This document shows, one piece after another, positions 25,204 to 33,245 of a stretch of 64,000 nt of DNA. The translations under genes were made by a program, and so were the position numbers. The notes beneath the pieces are model-generated. The model was not told the origin of the DNA and did not search any database. It was given only the letters and a program-made list of their open reading frames with translations. The DNA is from Pseudoalteromonas rubra (GTDB lineage: Bacteria > Pseudomonadota > Gammaproteobacteria > Enterobacterales > Alteromonadaceae): contig NZ_AHCD03000027.1 of the NCBI RefSeq assembly GCF_000238295.3, forward strand, positions 186,001 to 250,000, written 5' to 3'. Every line of letters starts with the position of its first letter. Within the stretch, counting starts at the first letter, position 1.

Positions 25204-27077
25204 AGTTCGATTTCGTCCTCTTTGGAGTACAAAGTCCAGGATTTGTTATACACGCTTGGTGTCTGGTATAGCCACAGGTCGTAGCGGTGGGTTTTCTTAC
25301 CACATGGATAAGGGATCCCCCATTTCTTACACCATTTCACGCCAATGGTCTCGGCGTATAAACCAAATTTACCTGAAATCACATCCAGGTCATTCTTCAG
25401 CTCAATACCATAATAAATGTGTGGTGCTTTGTTACCGTTAGAAACCAGGGCAAAGCCTGCATTGGACTCCATGGCAAAAGTATTGTCGATCAAGGTCAAA
25501 ATTGCCTGGATACCGGCTGACACTAAGCCAAGATTCACACCACCACGACCAAAGGCGTTAAAGTCAACATGGAACAAGTCGCCCTCAGCATATAGCTCGG
25601 CGTTATACCCTACGGTCAGCTCAAAGCCCAGGCTGCCGGTGACACCTGCTTCAACACTCATAGGCACCGGACCTATGGTAAAGCGCGCCTGTGCCAGGAC
25701 TTTTTCTTCTTCCCAGGATTTTTCCCAGGACTTTTCGTATTTGGTGGTGTATTTCTCATCTTCAAACGCAACGTTATTGAAGATGATCATTTCAGACGCA
25801 TAGCCCGTGTTCTGTCCGCTGATATAGGCACTGCCATCATATGAAATACTGAACAAGGTGTTTTGAGCATTGAAGAAGTAAGCTTCCACGATGCCTTCAC
25901 CTGTGATCCGACCGCCCGGGTCTCCAGTTGGCACAATAAACAACTGGCCGCTTAAATCAACACCGACACTGAACTTAGACTTGTTGCCATAAGACTTATC
26001 AAACTCTTTCTCAAGCTTGATGTTAGCCAGTCCCACTGCGTATTGCGCATCGCGTTTTGCCAGACTTTGCTCGGTGTCTGCGTCGTCACCGGTAAAGAAG
26101 TACAGTGGGATTTCAGTTTCGATCACATTGTTGTCTGTGATGGTTTCGGCATCCTGAGCCAAATCCGTCAGCGTGAAGCGAACCTGTAAAGACTGCTCCT
26201 GAGTCGCGTCGTAACCCTGATAAATCTGAGTGAGCAGCGCGTCGTCCAGTGCAATGTCAAAACCAATGTGCTCATCGTGCAAGCCCGCAGTGAAATTATG
26301 CGTTAGCTGCGCCTCATAAGCGGTGTTTTCAGTATTCCAGAAGTGGGTCGGTTGCCAGTTACCGTCTACCAAAATTTCCGCTGTAATCGCGGTGCTGCCC
26401 AGATTGCCCCCTTCGTAGTCCGCAGTCAGATAACCGACCAGGTCAGAATGGTGCTCGCTGGTACCGTCGGTATTATTTGGTACATCCAGGATCAACGCTT
26501 GTTGACCAAATTCTGCGTTCAGCAGTTTGTAATCATGGCTTTCTGGTACCCGTACCTGTATGTCAGCGAAAGGAAACTCGCCTTCAGAGAAAGGCGCGTG
26601 ATCAACCGATGGGTGGTTGTCTTCTTCAATGTCCTCGGCATGATCATCATGCGGGTCAATCTGTGCGATTAAGTGATAATGACCACCCAGTAGGGTATCC
26701 GGAATGGTGATTTCCGTTTCAAAGCTGTGACTGCCTTCAGTGACCTGAGTTAACTCCAATGCGCCCACTTTATGGACTTCTTCGATTTCAGCTTCTTCAC
26801 CATCAGAGGTGTCTAATTCTGCCGCATGTACCAGATAGAAGTGCACATCAACGTCGATATCCTTAAAGCCACTGATGTCTACGTCATAGAAGACCTGCAC
26901 AGCGGTATTGGGTTCCAGTGTTTCTAATGGACCTGTGGATATCTTGGTAATGGCAATATTGCTTTTGCTCTGTTCAACCGGGATCACGATAGGGAGTTTA
27001 TCGTCCCCCCCAAGATCACACCCGGATAGTGTGGTGAGCATAGCGCTCGCTAAAATGGCACGTGTTAAATGGCGCAT
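25200..27077 (-). CDS. Large lipoprotein coupled to the vitellogenin-like protein
   Basis: The 625-residue protein has a lipobox LSGC at about 18-21 (TTLSGCDLGGDD), then acidic beta-sandwich-like segments (about 35-330) rich in Asp, Glu and His. The C-terminal half (about 350-600) has amphipathic beta strands and alternating aromatic residues. It also has an unusual charged WEKSWEEEK stretch and paired cysteines near the end (WCKKWGIPYPCGKK). No family is recognised. It probably sits in the outer membrane. The ATGA overlap with the next gene implies a stoichiometric pair, perhaps an extracytoplasmic lipid-handling complex. Confidence 0.65.
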   Translation of the reverse strand: MRHLTRAILASAMLTTLSGCDLGGDDKLPIVIPVEQSKSNIAITKISTGPLETLEPNTAVQVFYDVDISGFKDIDVDVHFYLVHAAELDTSDGEEAEIEEVHKVGALELTQVTEGSHSFETEITIPDTLLGGHYHLIAQIDPHDDHAEDIEEDNHPSVDHAPFSEGEFPFADIQVRVPESHDYKLLNAEFGQQALILDVPNNTDGTSEHHSDLVGYLTADYEGGNLGSTAITAEILVDGNWQPTHFWNTENTAYEAQLTHNFTAGLHDEHIGFDIALDDALLTQIYQGYDATQEQSLQVRFTLTDLAQDAETITDNNVIETEIPLYFFTGDDADTEQSLAKRDAQYAVGLANIKLEKEFDKSYGNKSKFSVGVDLSGQLFIVPTGDPGGRITGEGIVEAYFFNAQNTLFSISYDGSAYISGQNTGYASEMIIFNNVAFEDEKYTTKYEKSWEKSWEEEKVLAQARFTIGPVPMSVEAGVTGSLGFELTVGYNAELYAEGDLFHVDFNAFGRGGVNLGLVSAGIQAILTLIDNTFAMESNAGFALVSNGNKAPHIYYGIELKNDLDVISGKFGLYAETIGVKWCKKWGIPYPCGKKTHRYDLWLYQTPSVYNKSWTLYSKEDEIEL

Positions 27078-27216
27078 TGTATTTCCTAATCTATTCTTAC
27101 CCAGTGTTTAGTATATCGCAAAAATGTGGAGGAATAATGAGTTTGGACGGGGTTGTTCTATTTGGGTCATCGAGAAGTATGAGGGTGTTCAGTTTAAACA
27201 CCCTGGTTGGCGATTT

Positions 27217-27534
27217 TTAAAGCATAACGTAGTTGATGCGGCATCGATCGCCAATTTTATAGGAGCTGTCTGCAGCCTGGATCATAATGGGTTTGCCAGA
27301 CAGGCGTGCTGCGAGTAAGGTGCTGTAAACCAGTTGTTTATTGTCAGATGTGTGAGGCAGGTAAAAGCCACCGGGACAAAGACTCGGGTTACTTTTCAAA
27401 CTAACCCAGACTCCATACGTATTCGAACCGGACACCCAGGTTCTCATATTGGCTATCTCACCATTGTGATTTGTTACAGCCACTGAGCTAAACGTTGCCA
27501 GGGCAAGTGCTAAGGTTGTTGCTTTTTTTAACAT
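27217..27534 (-). CDS. Small secreted two-cysteine protein, unknown
   Basis: The 105-residue protein has a signal peptide (LKKATTLALALATFSSVAV). The mature part is about 85 residues with two cysteines (SLCPGG and DRCRINY) that can form a disulfide, and a VYSTLLAARLSGKPIMIQA segment. This pattern occurs in small periplasmic proteins of marine gammaproteobacteria; the function is not known to me. The leader AAAAAGGACTAACC before the ATG is nearly the same as that of the GG-leader peptide at 59578. It stands alone, 122 bases from the lipoprotein gene. Confidence 0.65.
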   Translation of the reverse strand: MLKKATTLALALATFSSVAVTNHNGEIANMRTWVSGSNTYGVWVSLKSNPSLCPGGFYLPHTSDNKQLVYSTLLAARLSGKPIMIQAADSSYKIGDRCRINYVML

Positions 27535-27824
27535 GGTTAGTCCTTTTTAGATAAAGTGTAAGTGTGTCTTTTATATGGTGTCACCAATAGGTGTTTGCTC
27601 TATTTTTATCTGCCGTGGCGTGATCAAGCTACTGTACTTTATGGACCTATGAGTTTTTACGGGAAAGTCACGTATATTTGTGGCATTTGCCGTTATTATC
27701 GCCAAGTTAGCTTATGTATAAGCGCTTTGATTGCGCTCTCATGTATGCGTGCCATCAGATAACGGTGGTGTTAACGGATGGCAAGCCAGTGATGTCGGAC
27801 TAAATCTGCAACATGCCTTGGTGA

Positions 27825-29168
27825 TTATTGAGTCGGTGAGTTGCTGTGTTGAGCTGCGGGGTGTCCACTAGCAGCCTGCGTTGTGCCATACCAGTTGACG
27901 TGTCGGGTCGCCAGCATAACTGCCGCGAGTACCGTGAAGCACAACAGGCTACCCAGCAGTAATGCATAATGTTCGGCACTCAACATGGCGTAGAGCATGG
28001 CATACAGGGCACTCAAAGCAATGAGGTAAGCAGCACTGAGCTTTGCGCTTTGCAGTATCCCCCAAATGTAGCTGACCAACAGCAGGATGGCTGCCAGTGC
28101 CGATAGGGCATAGGCCCAGGCAAAGCCCAGGTGCTCGCTCAGAGAAATCAGCAACAGATAAAAGACCGCTAGCGACAGCCCGACAAACCCGTATTGTACC
28201 GGGTGGATGGCTTTGGTTTTACTGAGTTCCAGCAGAAAGAAACTCGATATCACTAAAATAATCACCAACAGTGCATAGTTTGTGGCACGATGACTTTTCA
28301 GGTAATGGTCAACCGGCTCCACGAGGCGCACGCCCATATTGCGTGCTTCTAACTGCTCGCACTGATGCTTAAAAATACAACGCGAAAATAGCTCTTTCAT
28401 ATTGGTGGCAAAGTAGCTGGTCTGCCAGCTGGCGCTAAAGTGTGTGTCAGTGATCTCAGAGTGAACGGGCAGATATTCTCCCTGAAAGCTGGGGTGTGGC
28501 CAATTGGCGTCTAATGATACCTCAGTTCGAGCGCCCAGGGGGGCGATCGACAATGAAGTCATCCCCTGCAAATCTAATTGAATATCAAACGCCAAAGCGT
28601 TATCGCGCAATGTTGCGATTGGCAGCGCAATGTGCACGCCTTCTTCTATAGAACTTAATGTGGTGCCGGGAACCAGTGAGTGGGTTTGTCCGTTGAGTGA
28701 AATCTGGGTGTTCAGGCCAATGCCCCGAATATCGCTGACGCCTAACACCATGGCGACCCGGGTTGGTGCGAGGTCAGCCAAGTCACTCAGTTGTTGGGGG
28801 TCAAAGTGACCGGTGAGCGCCAAGTCTGCACGATATAGCTGTGCCTTGTATATGCTGCGGTACTTTTCGAACGTGTCGAGCGATCCCTTTACTGTCAATT
28901 GCTTGGGAAGAAAGGTGCGTTGGTGCTTTATGCGCGTATGTACGCCATCGACTTCTGTGGATACCTCATACTCAGCATAGATAAAGGGGGCAATCAGAGA
29001 TTGGGTACCGCTGGTGCTGCGGGCAATTTCCTGTTGTACAGTGTGCTCAGTGGCGGAGCGCTCGTCGATCAAGTCGGTGATCATGGCGATGGGGATCATC
29101 AGCAATAAAATGATTGCGGCGATGATGGCTAATTTTATCCCTGTCTTTTCGGTAATTTGTTGTGTCAT
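27825..29168 (-). CDS. creD: CreD inner-membrane protein
   Basis: The 447-residue protein has an N-terminal membrane helix (KLAIIAAIILLLMIPIAMI), a periplasmic beta domain (to about 305) with the CreD pattern PFIYAEYEV, RTFLPKQLTVKG and RSIYKAQLYRADLALTG, and five or so C-terminal helices including KAIHPVQYGFVGLSLAVFYLLLISLSEHLGF. CreD is an inner-membrane effector of the CreBC regulon, linked to envelope stress and beta-lactam response. It lies downstream of creC after a 77-base gap that holds a strong hairpin. Confidence 0.95.
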   Translation of the reverse strand: MTQQITEKTGIKLAIIAAIILLLMIPIAMITDLIDERSATEHTVQQEIARSTSGTQSLIAPFIYAEYEVSTEVDGVHTRIKHQRTFLPKQLTVKGSLDTFEKYRSIYKAQLYRADLALTGHFDPQQLSDLADLAPTRVAMVLGVSDIRGIGLNTQISLNGQTHSLVPGTTLSSIEEGVHIALPIATLRDNALAFDIQLDLQGMTSLSIAPLGARTEVSLDANWPHPSFQGEYLPVHSEITDTHFSASWQTSYFATNMKELFSRCIFKHQCEQLEARNMGVRLVEPVDHYLKSHRATNYALLVIILVISSFFLLELSKTKAIHPVQYGFVGLSLAVFYLLLISLSEHLGFAWAYALSALAAILLLVSYIWGILQSAKLSAAYLIALSALYAMLYAMLSAEHYALLLGSLLCFTVLAAVMLATRHVNWYGTTQAASGHPAAQHSNSPTQ

Positions 29169-29171
29169 AAG

Positions 29172-29213
29172 TATCTCGGTTAGGCCTGATTTGCCGACAG
29201 GTTAACCGAGATA
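29172..29213 (-). promoter_or_regulatory. Long hairpin between creC and creD covering the creD ribosome site
   Basis: TATCTCGGTTA (29172-29182) and TAACCGAGATA (29203-29213) are perfect 11-bp arms, with an inner CCTG/CAGG extension. On the minus strand the 3' arm ends six bases before the creD ATG and contains GAGA, the only Shine-Dalgarno-like sequence. There is no T run, so simple termination is unlikely. Control of creD translation or mRNA processing is inferred. Confidence 0.6.
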
Positions 29214-29245
29214 ATTGGTGTCAGAATGGGGGATATGTGGAGACT

Positions 29246-30694
29246 CTATGGAATTTTCATGGTGAGTGTGGCTTCCACGCCTTGCGCGCGGTTGTCGATG
29301 GTCAACTTACCTTGGTGCAGTTTGGCAACCCGCTCCACAAAATTGAGACCCAGTCCGGTGCTCTTTGCGCCGTTGGCACGAGGCAGGGAGTAAAATCGTT
29401 CACATAATCTGGGTAGCGCATAGTCGGGGATTGCCGGGCCGGTGTTGTAAATGCTGAACGAAACTGTGTCGCCGGCAGAGGTGACAGACAAGCCGATCTC
29501 TCCGTGTGAGGGAACAAAGTCCAGGGCATTTTCCAGCAAATTAAGGAGCGCTTGTTGTAACAAAAAGGGATCGCCGTAGATCGTTGATATCTGCGCCTGT
29601 GTCGTGGTGAAGGTAACCGATTTTTGCAGTACCCGATGGGCCAGTATTTGCTCACATTGGTGAAGCAGAGGTGCCACTGACACGGATTGTCGGGTATTCA
29701 GCGTGGGCAATTGTTCCAGCCGGGCCAGTTCCAGAAGCCTGTCGATCAGCTGCTGCATTCGCTGGGTTTCACGCTCAATATTGTGTGCAAACTGATGACG
29801 TTTATCATCACTCAACGGCATCTGTAATAGTTCGCTGGCCCCTTTGATCCCAGACAGTGGGCTTTTTAATTCATGCGTTAAAGTTTCAACATATTGTTCT
29901 ATATAAACTTTGCCATCGAGTTGATTACGCATTTGTTCTACGGCATCACTGAGTTGACGATACTCGTAAAAGACCCTGAATTGGGGTTTATCAGCTTGCT
30001 CGCCCTGGCCCATTTTTCTTGCGTAGTCAGCGAGTTTACTCACCGCTGAATTGATCCGCCAGGCGATGAGTGCGCCTATAAGAAGCGCAAGTAAGCTCAG
30101 CAGAGCGAGCCATTTCACTATGCGTTGCTGGCTGTGCTCGATAAATGGCTGAACCGAGCGGTTTGCTTTGGCAACGGTGAGACTGCCGATGATCTGATCC
30201 TGGTAAATCACCGGGGCGGCGACATGCATAACCGTTGACAGGGGATCATCAGGGTCGGTGGCACTGGAGCGGGCACCGTATTCTCCGCGCAAAGTCAGGT
30301 ATACGTCGTTCCATTGTGAAAAGTCAGTACCGACATCTTGCTGCCAGGAATCAGCAACCACAATACCGCGATTATCCGTGAGATAAATGCGGTGTGACAT
30401 GTTGGTCTTTTCAATTCCCCAAATTGCGGCATCGACTTCTCGCTGTCCATATACTTTCATCAGTTCAACCAGACGGCTGTTGCTGGTGGTACCCTGAGCC
30501 AGATCTTCTGCTACGACAACGGCGAGCAGGTTGGCCATATCGACCAGGGTTTCTTCGGTTGCCTGACGTATGGTTGGCTTAATCTCTCTGAGCATCGTAT
30601 TGCTGATCACGTAAGTCGTTAGCAAAACCAATATCAGATAGAGCATGAAAAATCTCAGCCCCAGAGGAATACGTGGCCAGTGTCGTGCTGTCAC
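29246..30694 (-). CDS. creC: CreC sensor histidine kinase
   Basis: The 482-residue protein has a first membrane helix (FFMLYLILVLLTTYVI, about 15-30), a periplasmic sensor domain (about 35-190), a second helix (about 195-213) and HAMP. The DHp box is LTHELKSPLSGIKGASELL with H274. The ATPase domain has LLNLLENALDFVP (N box), IYNTGPAIP (G1) and STGLGLNFVERVAKLH (G2). It overlaps the stop of creB as ATGA. CreC responds to carbon or envelope state and phosphorylates CreB. Confidence 0.95.
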   Translation of the reverse strand: MTARHWPRIPLGLRFFMLYLILVLLTTYVISNTMLREIKPTIRQATEETLVDMANLLAVVVAEDLAQGTTSNSRLVELMKVYGQREVDAAIWGIEKTNMSHRIYLTDNRGIVVADSWQQDVGTDFSQWNDVYLTLRGEYGARSSATDPDDPLSTVMHVAAPVIYQDQIIGSLTVAKANRSVQPFIEHSQQRIVKWLALLSLLALLIGALIAWRINSAVSKLADYARKMGQGEQADKPQFRVFYEYRQLSDAVEQMRNQLDGKVYIEQYVETLTHELKSPLSGIKGASELLQMPLSDDKRHQFAHNIERETQRMQQLIDRLLELARLEQLPTLNTRQSVSVAPLLHQCEQILAHRVLQKSVTFTTTQAQISTIYGDPFLLQQALLNLLENALDFVPSHGEIGLSVTSAGDTVSFSIYNTGPAIPDYALPRLCERFYSLPRANGAKSTGLGLNFVERVAKLHQGKLTIDNRAQGVEATLTMKIP

Positions 30695-31362
30695 GCCATA
30701 TCCTCGAAATAGTAGCCAAACCCTCGCTTAGTTTTTAACGACTCTGCACAGTTATAGCGCTTCATTTTGACCCGAATGGCTTTGATATGACTGTCGATGT
30801 TGCGCTCATAACCACAGTCAGCCGGCGCTTGGGTTGCATCCAGTAGCTGGGCTCTGCTCAGAACGCGCGGTGTATGGGTGATAAGTACGTCAAGCAGCTT
30901 GAATTCCAATGCTGTCAGTCCAAGTGCTGCCCCTTTGTAGTAATAATCAAAGTTTTTGGCCTGCCACTTAGGTGCTTGCTCCGTCGCCACACTTGTCAGA
31001 GGCGGATGTAGTTTTTTGAGTCTGAGTTTGACCCGGGCGAGCATTTCTCTGGGGCTGAAGGGTTTGGTGACATAATCGTCTGCGCCAATTTCTAAGCCAA
31101 CCACACGGTCAATTTCATCGCTGCGCGCTGTGAGGAAGATGATCGGAATAGCAGAAAACTGGCGTAGCTGTTTGCACACGTCAAAGCCGTTTCCATCCGG
31201 CAGGCCAACATCCAGGATCAACAGATCGGCAGGGTGTTGCTGTAAGTACTCGCAGCCAGCCCCTGCGGTTGTAAACCAGTGTACGTCGAACCCGTCCATT
31301 TCAAGAATATGGACCAGCGTATCGGCAATGGCAGGCTCGTCCTCAATGATTACTATCGTCAT
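30691..31362 (-). CDS. creB: CreB response regulator
   Basis: The 223-residue OmpR/PhoB-type regulator has acidic E7-D8, phospho-acceptor D51 (LLILDVGLPDGNGF), FLTARSDEIDRVVGLEIGADDYVTKPFSPREML and a C-terminal winged HTH ending LKTKRGFGYYFEDMA. It is first in a creB-creC-creD order, all on the minus strand. It is divergent from a barrel-protein gene. I looked for paired TTCAC cre tags in the 169-base divergent region and did not find a clear one. Confidence 0.95.
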   Translation of the reverse strand: MTIVIIEDEPAIADTLVHILEMDGFDVHWFTTAGAGCEYLQQHPADLLILDVGLPDGNGFDVCKQLRQFSAIPIIFLTARSDEIDRVVGLEIGADDYVTKPFSPREMLARVKLRLKKLHPPLTSVATEQAPKWQAKNFDYYYKGAALGLTALEFKLLDVLITHTPRVLSRAQLLDATQAPADCGYERNIDSHIKAIRVKMKRYNCAESLKTKRGFGYYFEDMA

Positions 31363-31476
31363 ATATTAAATTCAGTTTGTTCAGCGCGTCGGGCTAACAT
31401 ATTACCTGTAAAGCGAAATTCGGTAAAATCTGAGAAAGTCATTGCGCATTCAGTTTCGCTTCTATATGATGCGCCG

Positions 31477-31497
31477 CGCTCACTACAGTGGTGAGCG
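31477..31497. promoter_or_regulatory. Inverted repeat upstream of the barrel-protein gene
   Basis: CGCTCAC (31477-31483) and GTGAGCG (31491-31497) are perfect inverted arms around TACAGTG, 34 bases before the ATG at 31532. The position suits an operator or the initially transcribed region. The binding protein is unknown. Confidence 0.45.
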
Positions 31498-31531
31498 ATA
31501 CCGCTTTACTATATGGAAATAAAGGTTTTTT

Positions 31532-32326
31532 ATGAAAAAGCTATTCACACTTGCGGCACTTGCCGTCATCACCGCCACATCAGCCCACGCTACCGAGACT
31601 AAGCAATGGTTTAACAGCGTCACGTATACCGATCAGGACCGTGCGTATGATAACGATGCGTTGATGATTAGCAGCCGTTATTTCTTTGCTCCGCAGCAAA
31701 GCTCAGGCGTTTGGGATGACTATGGCTATCTGGATACGGATAGTAATGTTGCACTGGGTTATTACAACGACGAATATGTGGACCGTTTCGCTTTTGCGGG
31801 CGAAGGTTACTTCAACAAAGAAGTGTTTGTGATTGGTCGGGTGAGTGACCTGGGTGAAATGGATGACCACTACACTTACGGGATTGGATATCTGTATAAC
31901 GACAAGCTGAAACTGAGTGTTCGTCGCAATGAGTCTGATCTGGGCGCTGACAGCACCTGGCTAAAAGCCGAGTACAATCATCAACTCAATGACACCGACT
32001 ATTTGGGTGTAACCATTGATACAGATGATGAGATGGACAATTACACGGTCTCTGGTCGTTACTTTATGCATCTGGATGCAGAGCGCTATATCAGCGTGGA
32101 TGTATCTCATCATGAGGTCGATCTAGGATACACCGATGAGTCGTATACCAATGCTTTGGTAAACTATTACTTTAACCGTAATATTGCTGTGGGCGTAGGC
32201 TCTTATGACTCTGATTTAGCACTGGAAGGTAAGTACTTCTTTAACGACAGCTACTACCTGAGAGCTGAATACATAGATCGTGATGCTGGTGAAGAAACCA
32301 GTTTGCAGTTTGTGGCGCAATTCTAA
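31532..32326 (+). CDS. Putative outer-membrane porin-like beta-barrel protein
   Basis: The 264-residue protein has a signal peptide (FTLAALAVITATSAHA). The mature chain alternates polar and aromatic residues in short strands, and ends in LQFVAQF, with a terminal Phe as required for barrel assembly. Tyr- and Asp-rich repeats such as YTVSGRYFMHLDAERYISVDV and ALEGKYFFNDSYYLRAEY look like consecutive hairpins of about a 12-strand barrel. It is similar in type to putative porins of Alteromonadales. It lies divergent from creB and ends at a terminator at 32344-32365. Confidence 0.75.
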   Translation: MKKLFTLAALAVITATSAHATETKQWFNSVTYTDQDRAYDNDALMISSRYFFAPQQSSGVWDDYGYLDTDSNVALGYYNDEYVDRFAFAGEGYFNKEVFVIGRVSDLGEMDDHYTYGIGYLYNDKLKLSVRRNESDLGADSTWLKAEYNHQLNDTDYLGVTIDTDDEMDNYTVSGRYFMHLDAERYISVDVSHHEVDLGYTDESYTNALVNYYFNRNIAVGVGSYDSDLALEGKYFFNDSYYLRAEYIDRDAGEETSLQFVAQF

Positions 32327-32343
32327 GGCCCACGGATAAAATG

Positions 32344-32369
32344 GGGTTGCAGCGGCCTGCAACCCTGTT
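32344..32369 (+). terminator. Hairpin terminator
   Basis: GGGTTGCAG (32344-32352), a CGGC loop and CTGCAACCC (32357-32365) form a 9-bp stem followed by TGTTA. The T run is short. It can serve the barrel gene and perhaps the convergent HTH gene. Confidence 0.7.
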
Positions 32370-32375
32370 AAATAA

Positions 32376-32588
32376 TCACGCTTCGTCTGGTTTAAAGGCC
32401 AACAGATCGCCGGGCTGACAGTCTAAATATCGACAGATCTGTGCCAGTGTTTCAAAGCGCACCCCCTTCACCTTACCGCGTTTGAGCAAAGACAAATTTG
32501 CTTCGGTGATCCCTATGGCTTTGGCCAGCTCTTTGGATGACACTTTGCGCATTGCCATCACCACATCTAAGTTCACAACAATCTCCAT
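32376..32588 (-). CDS. XRE-family HTH regulator, YozG type
   Basis: The 70-residue protein is a single HTH: VVMAMRKVSSKELAKAIGITEANLSLLKRGKVKGVRFETLAQICRYLDCQPGDLL. This is the compact Cro/CI type often found directly downstream of a DUF2975 membrane protein gene, as here (3-base gap). The pair is probably self-regulating. The role of the pair is not known. Confidence 0.9.
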   Translation of the reverse strand: MEIVVNLDVVMAMRKVSSKELAKAIGITEANLSLLKRGKVKGVRFETLAQICRYLDCQPGDLLAFKPDEA

Positions 32589-32591
32589 AGC

Positions 32592-33107
32592 TTAAACGAA
32601 CTCCTTGTTTTCATCTTCGATTTCTTTTGCTGCTTTAAGCAGATAGGCCACCACAGCGAAGAGTCCGAGCGTCGTGAGCTCACCAAAAGGGATTTTCAGC
32701 ACCACCTGGTTTGAATGGTAGAGCGTGTGATACCAGTAATCCAGAAAAAAATTCAGGCCACACGAATAGAGGACCAATGCAATTTTTGTCCAGATAAATC
32801 CCTGATAGCAGGTGTAACAGTTGTTATGAAAAAACTGTCCGCCACTAAAGAGTTTTAATAGCCTGATTATCCAGTACACACTAAGTAGCATCCCAGCCAG
32901 CAAGGGGAGAGTGAGACTAAACAACATGCCGTGACTGACTTGCTCACTTTCCCACAATAAATTGAATGACTCGCTTTCGATATACCGTACCTGACCATTG
33001 ATGATCAGGTGATAAATAAGAAACGAAAATACCAAGCCACTGATACCCAGCACCACAGCGCGGAAGGTGCCGCACCAGCGCTGAATTTTGTCTGTCGATT
33101 TGACCAT
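32592..33107 (-). CDS. DUF2975 membrane protein
   Basis: The 171-residue protein has four predicted membrane segments (about 15-33, 60-82, 105-125 and 140-160). A central LLKLFSGGQFFHNNCYTCYQGFIWTKIALVL stretch holds the SGGQFF-like motif and two nearby cysteines. It ends in a charged tail KAAKEIEDENKEFV. The arrangement with a downstream YozG-type HTH is typical of DUF2975 proteins. No catalytic residues are evident. Confidence 0.85.
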   Translation of the reverse strand: MVKSTDKIQRWCGTFRAVVLGISGLVFSFLIYHLIINGQVRYIESESFNLLWESEQVSHGMLFSLTLPLLAGMLLSVYWIIRLLKLFSGGQFFHNNCYTCYQGFIWTKIALVLYSCGLNFFLDYWYHTLYHSNQVVLKIPFGELTTLGLFAVVAYLLKAAKEIEDENKEFV

Positions 33108-33245
33108 AAAGATCCCTTGTTTCTATGTTGTTCTTGATGAGAATCATATCACACAGAAACTAATTTCTGAAAAAAGAAAATAAATTATCGTTTTACAATA
33201 ATAAAAATCCGTGTAATGATATTTTCAACAAAGAGAAGGAGTGAC

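Noticed and set aside
27562..27762. Plus-strand ORF of 66 codons between small secreted gene and creD
   Set aside because: No ribosome site, no recognisable motifs; composition looks non-coding.
31363..31531. Possible CreB-binding cre tag between creB and the barrel gene
   Set aside because: No paired TTCAC-N6-TTCAC on either strand; only an unrelated CGCTCAC inverted repeat is present.
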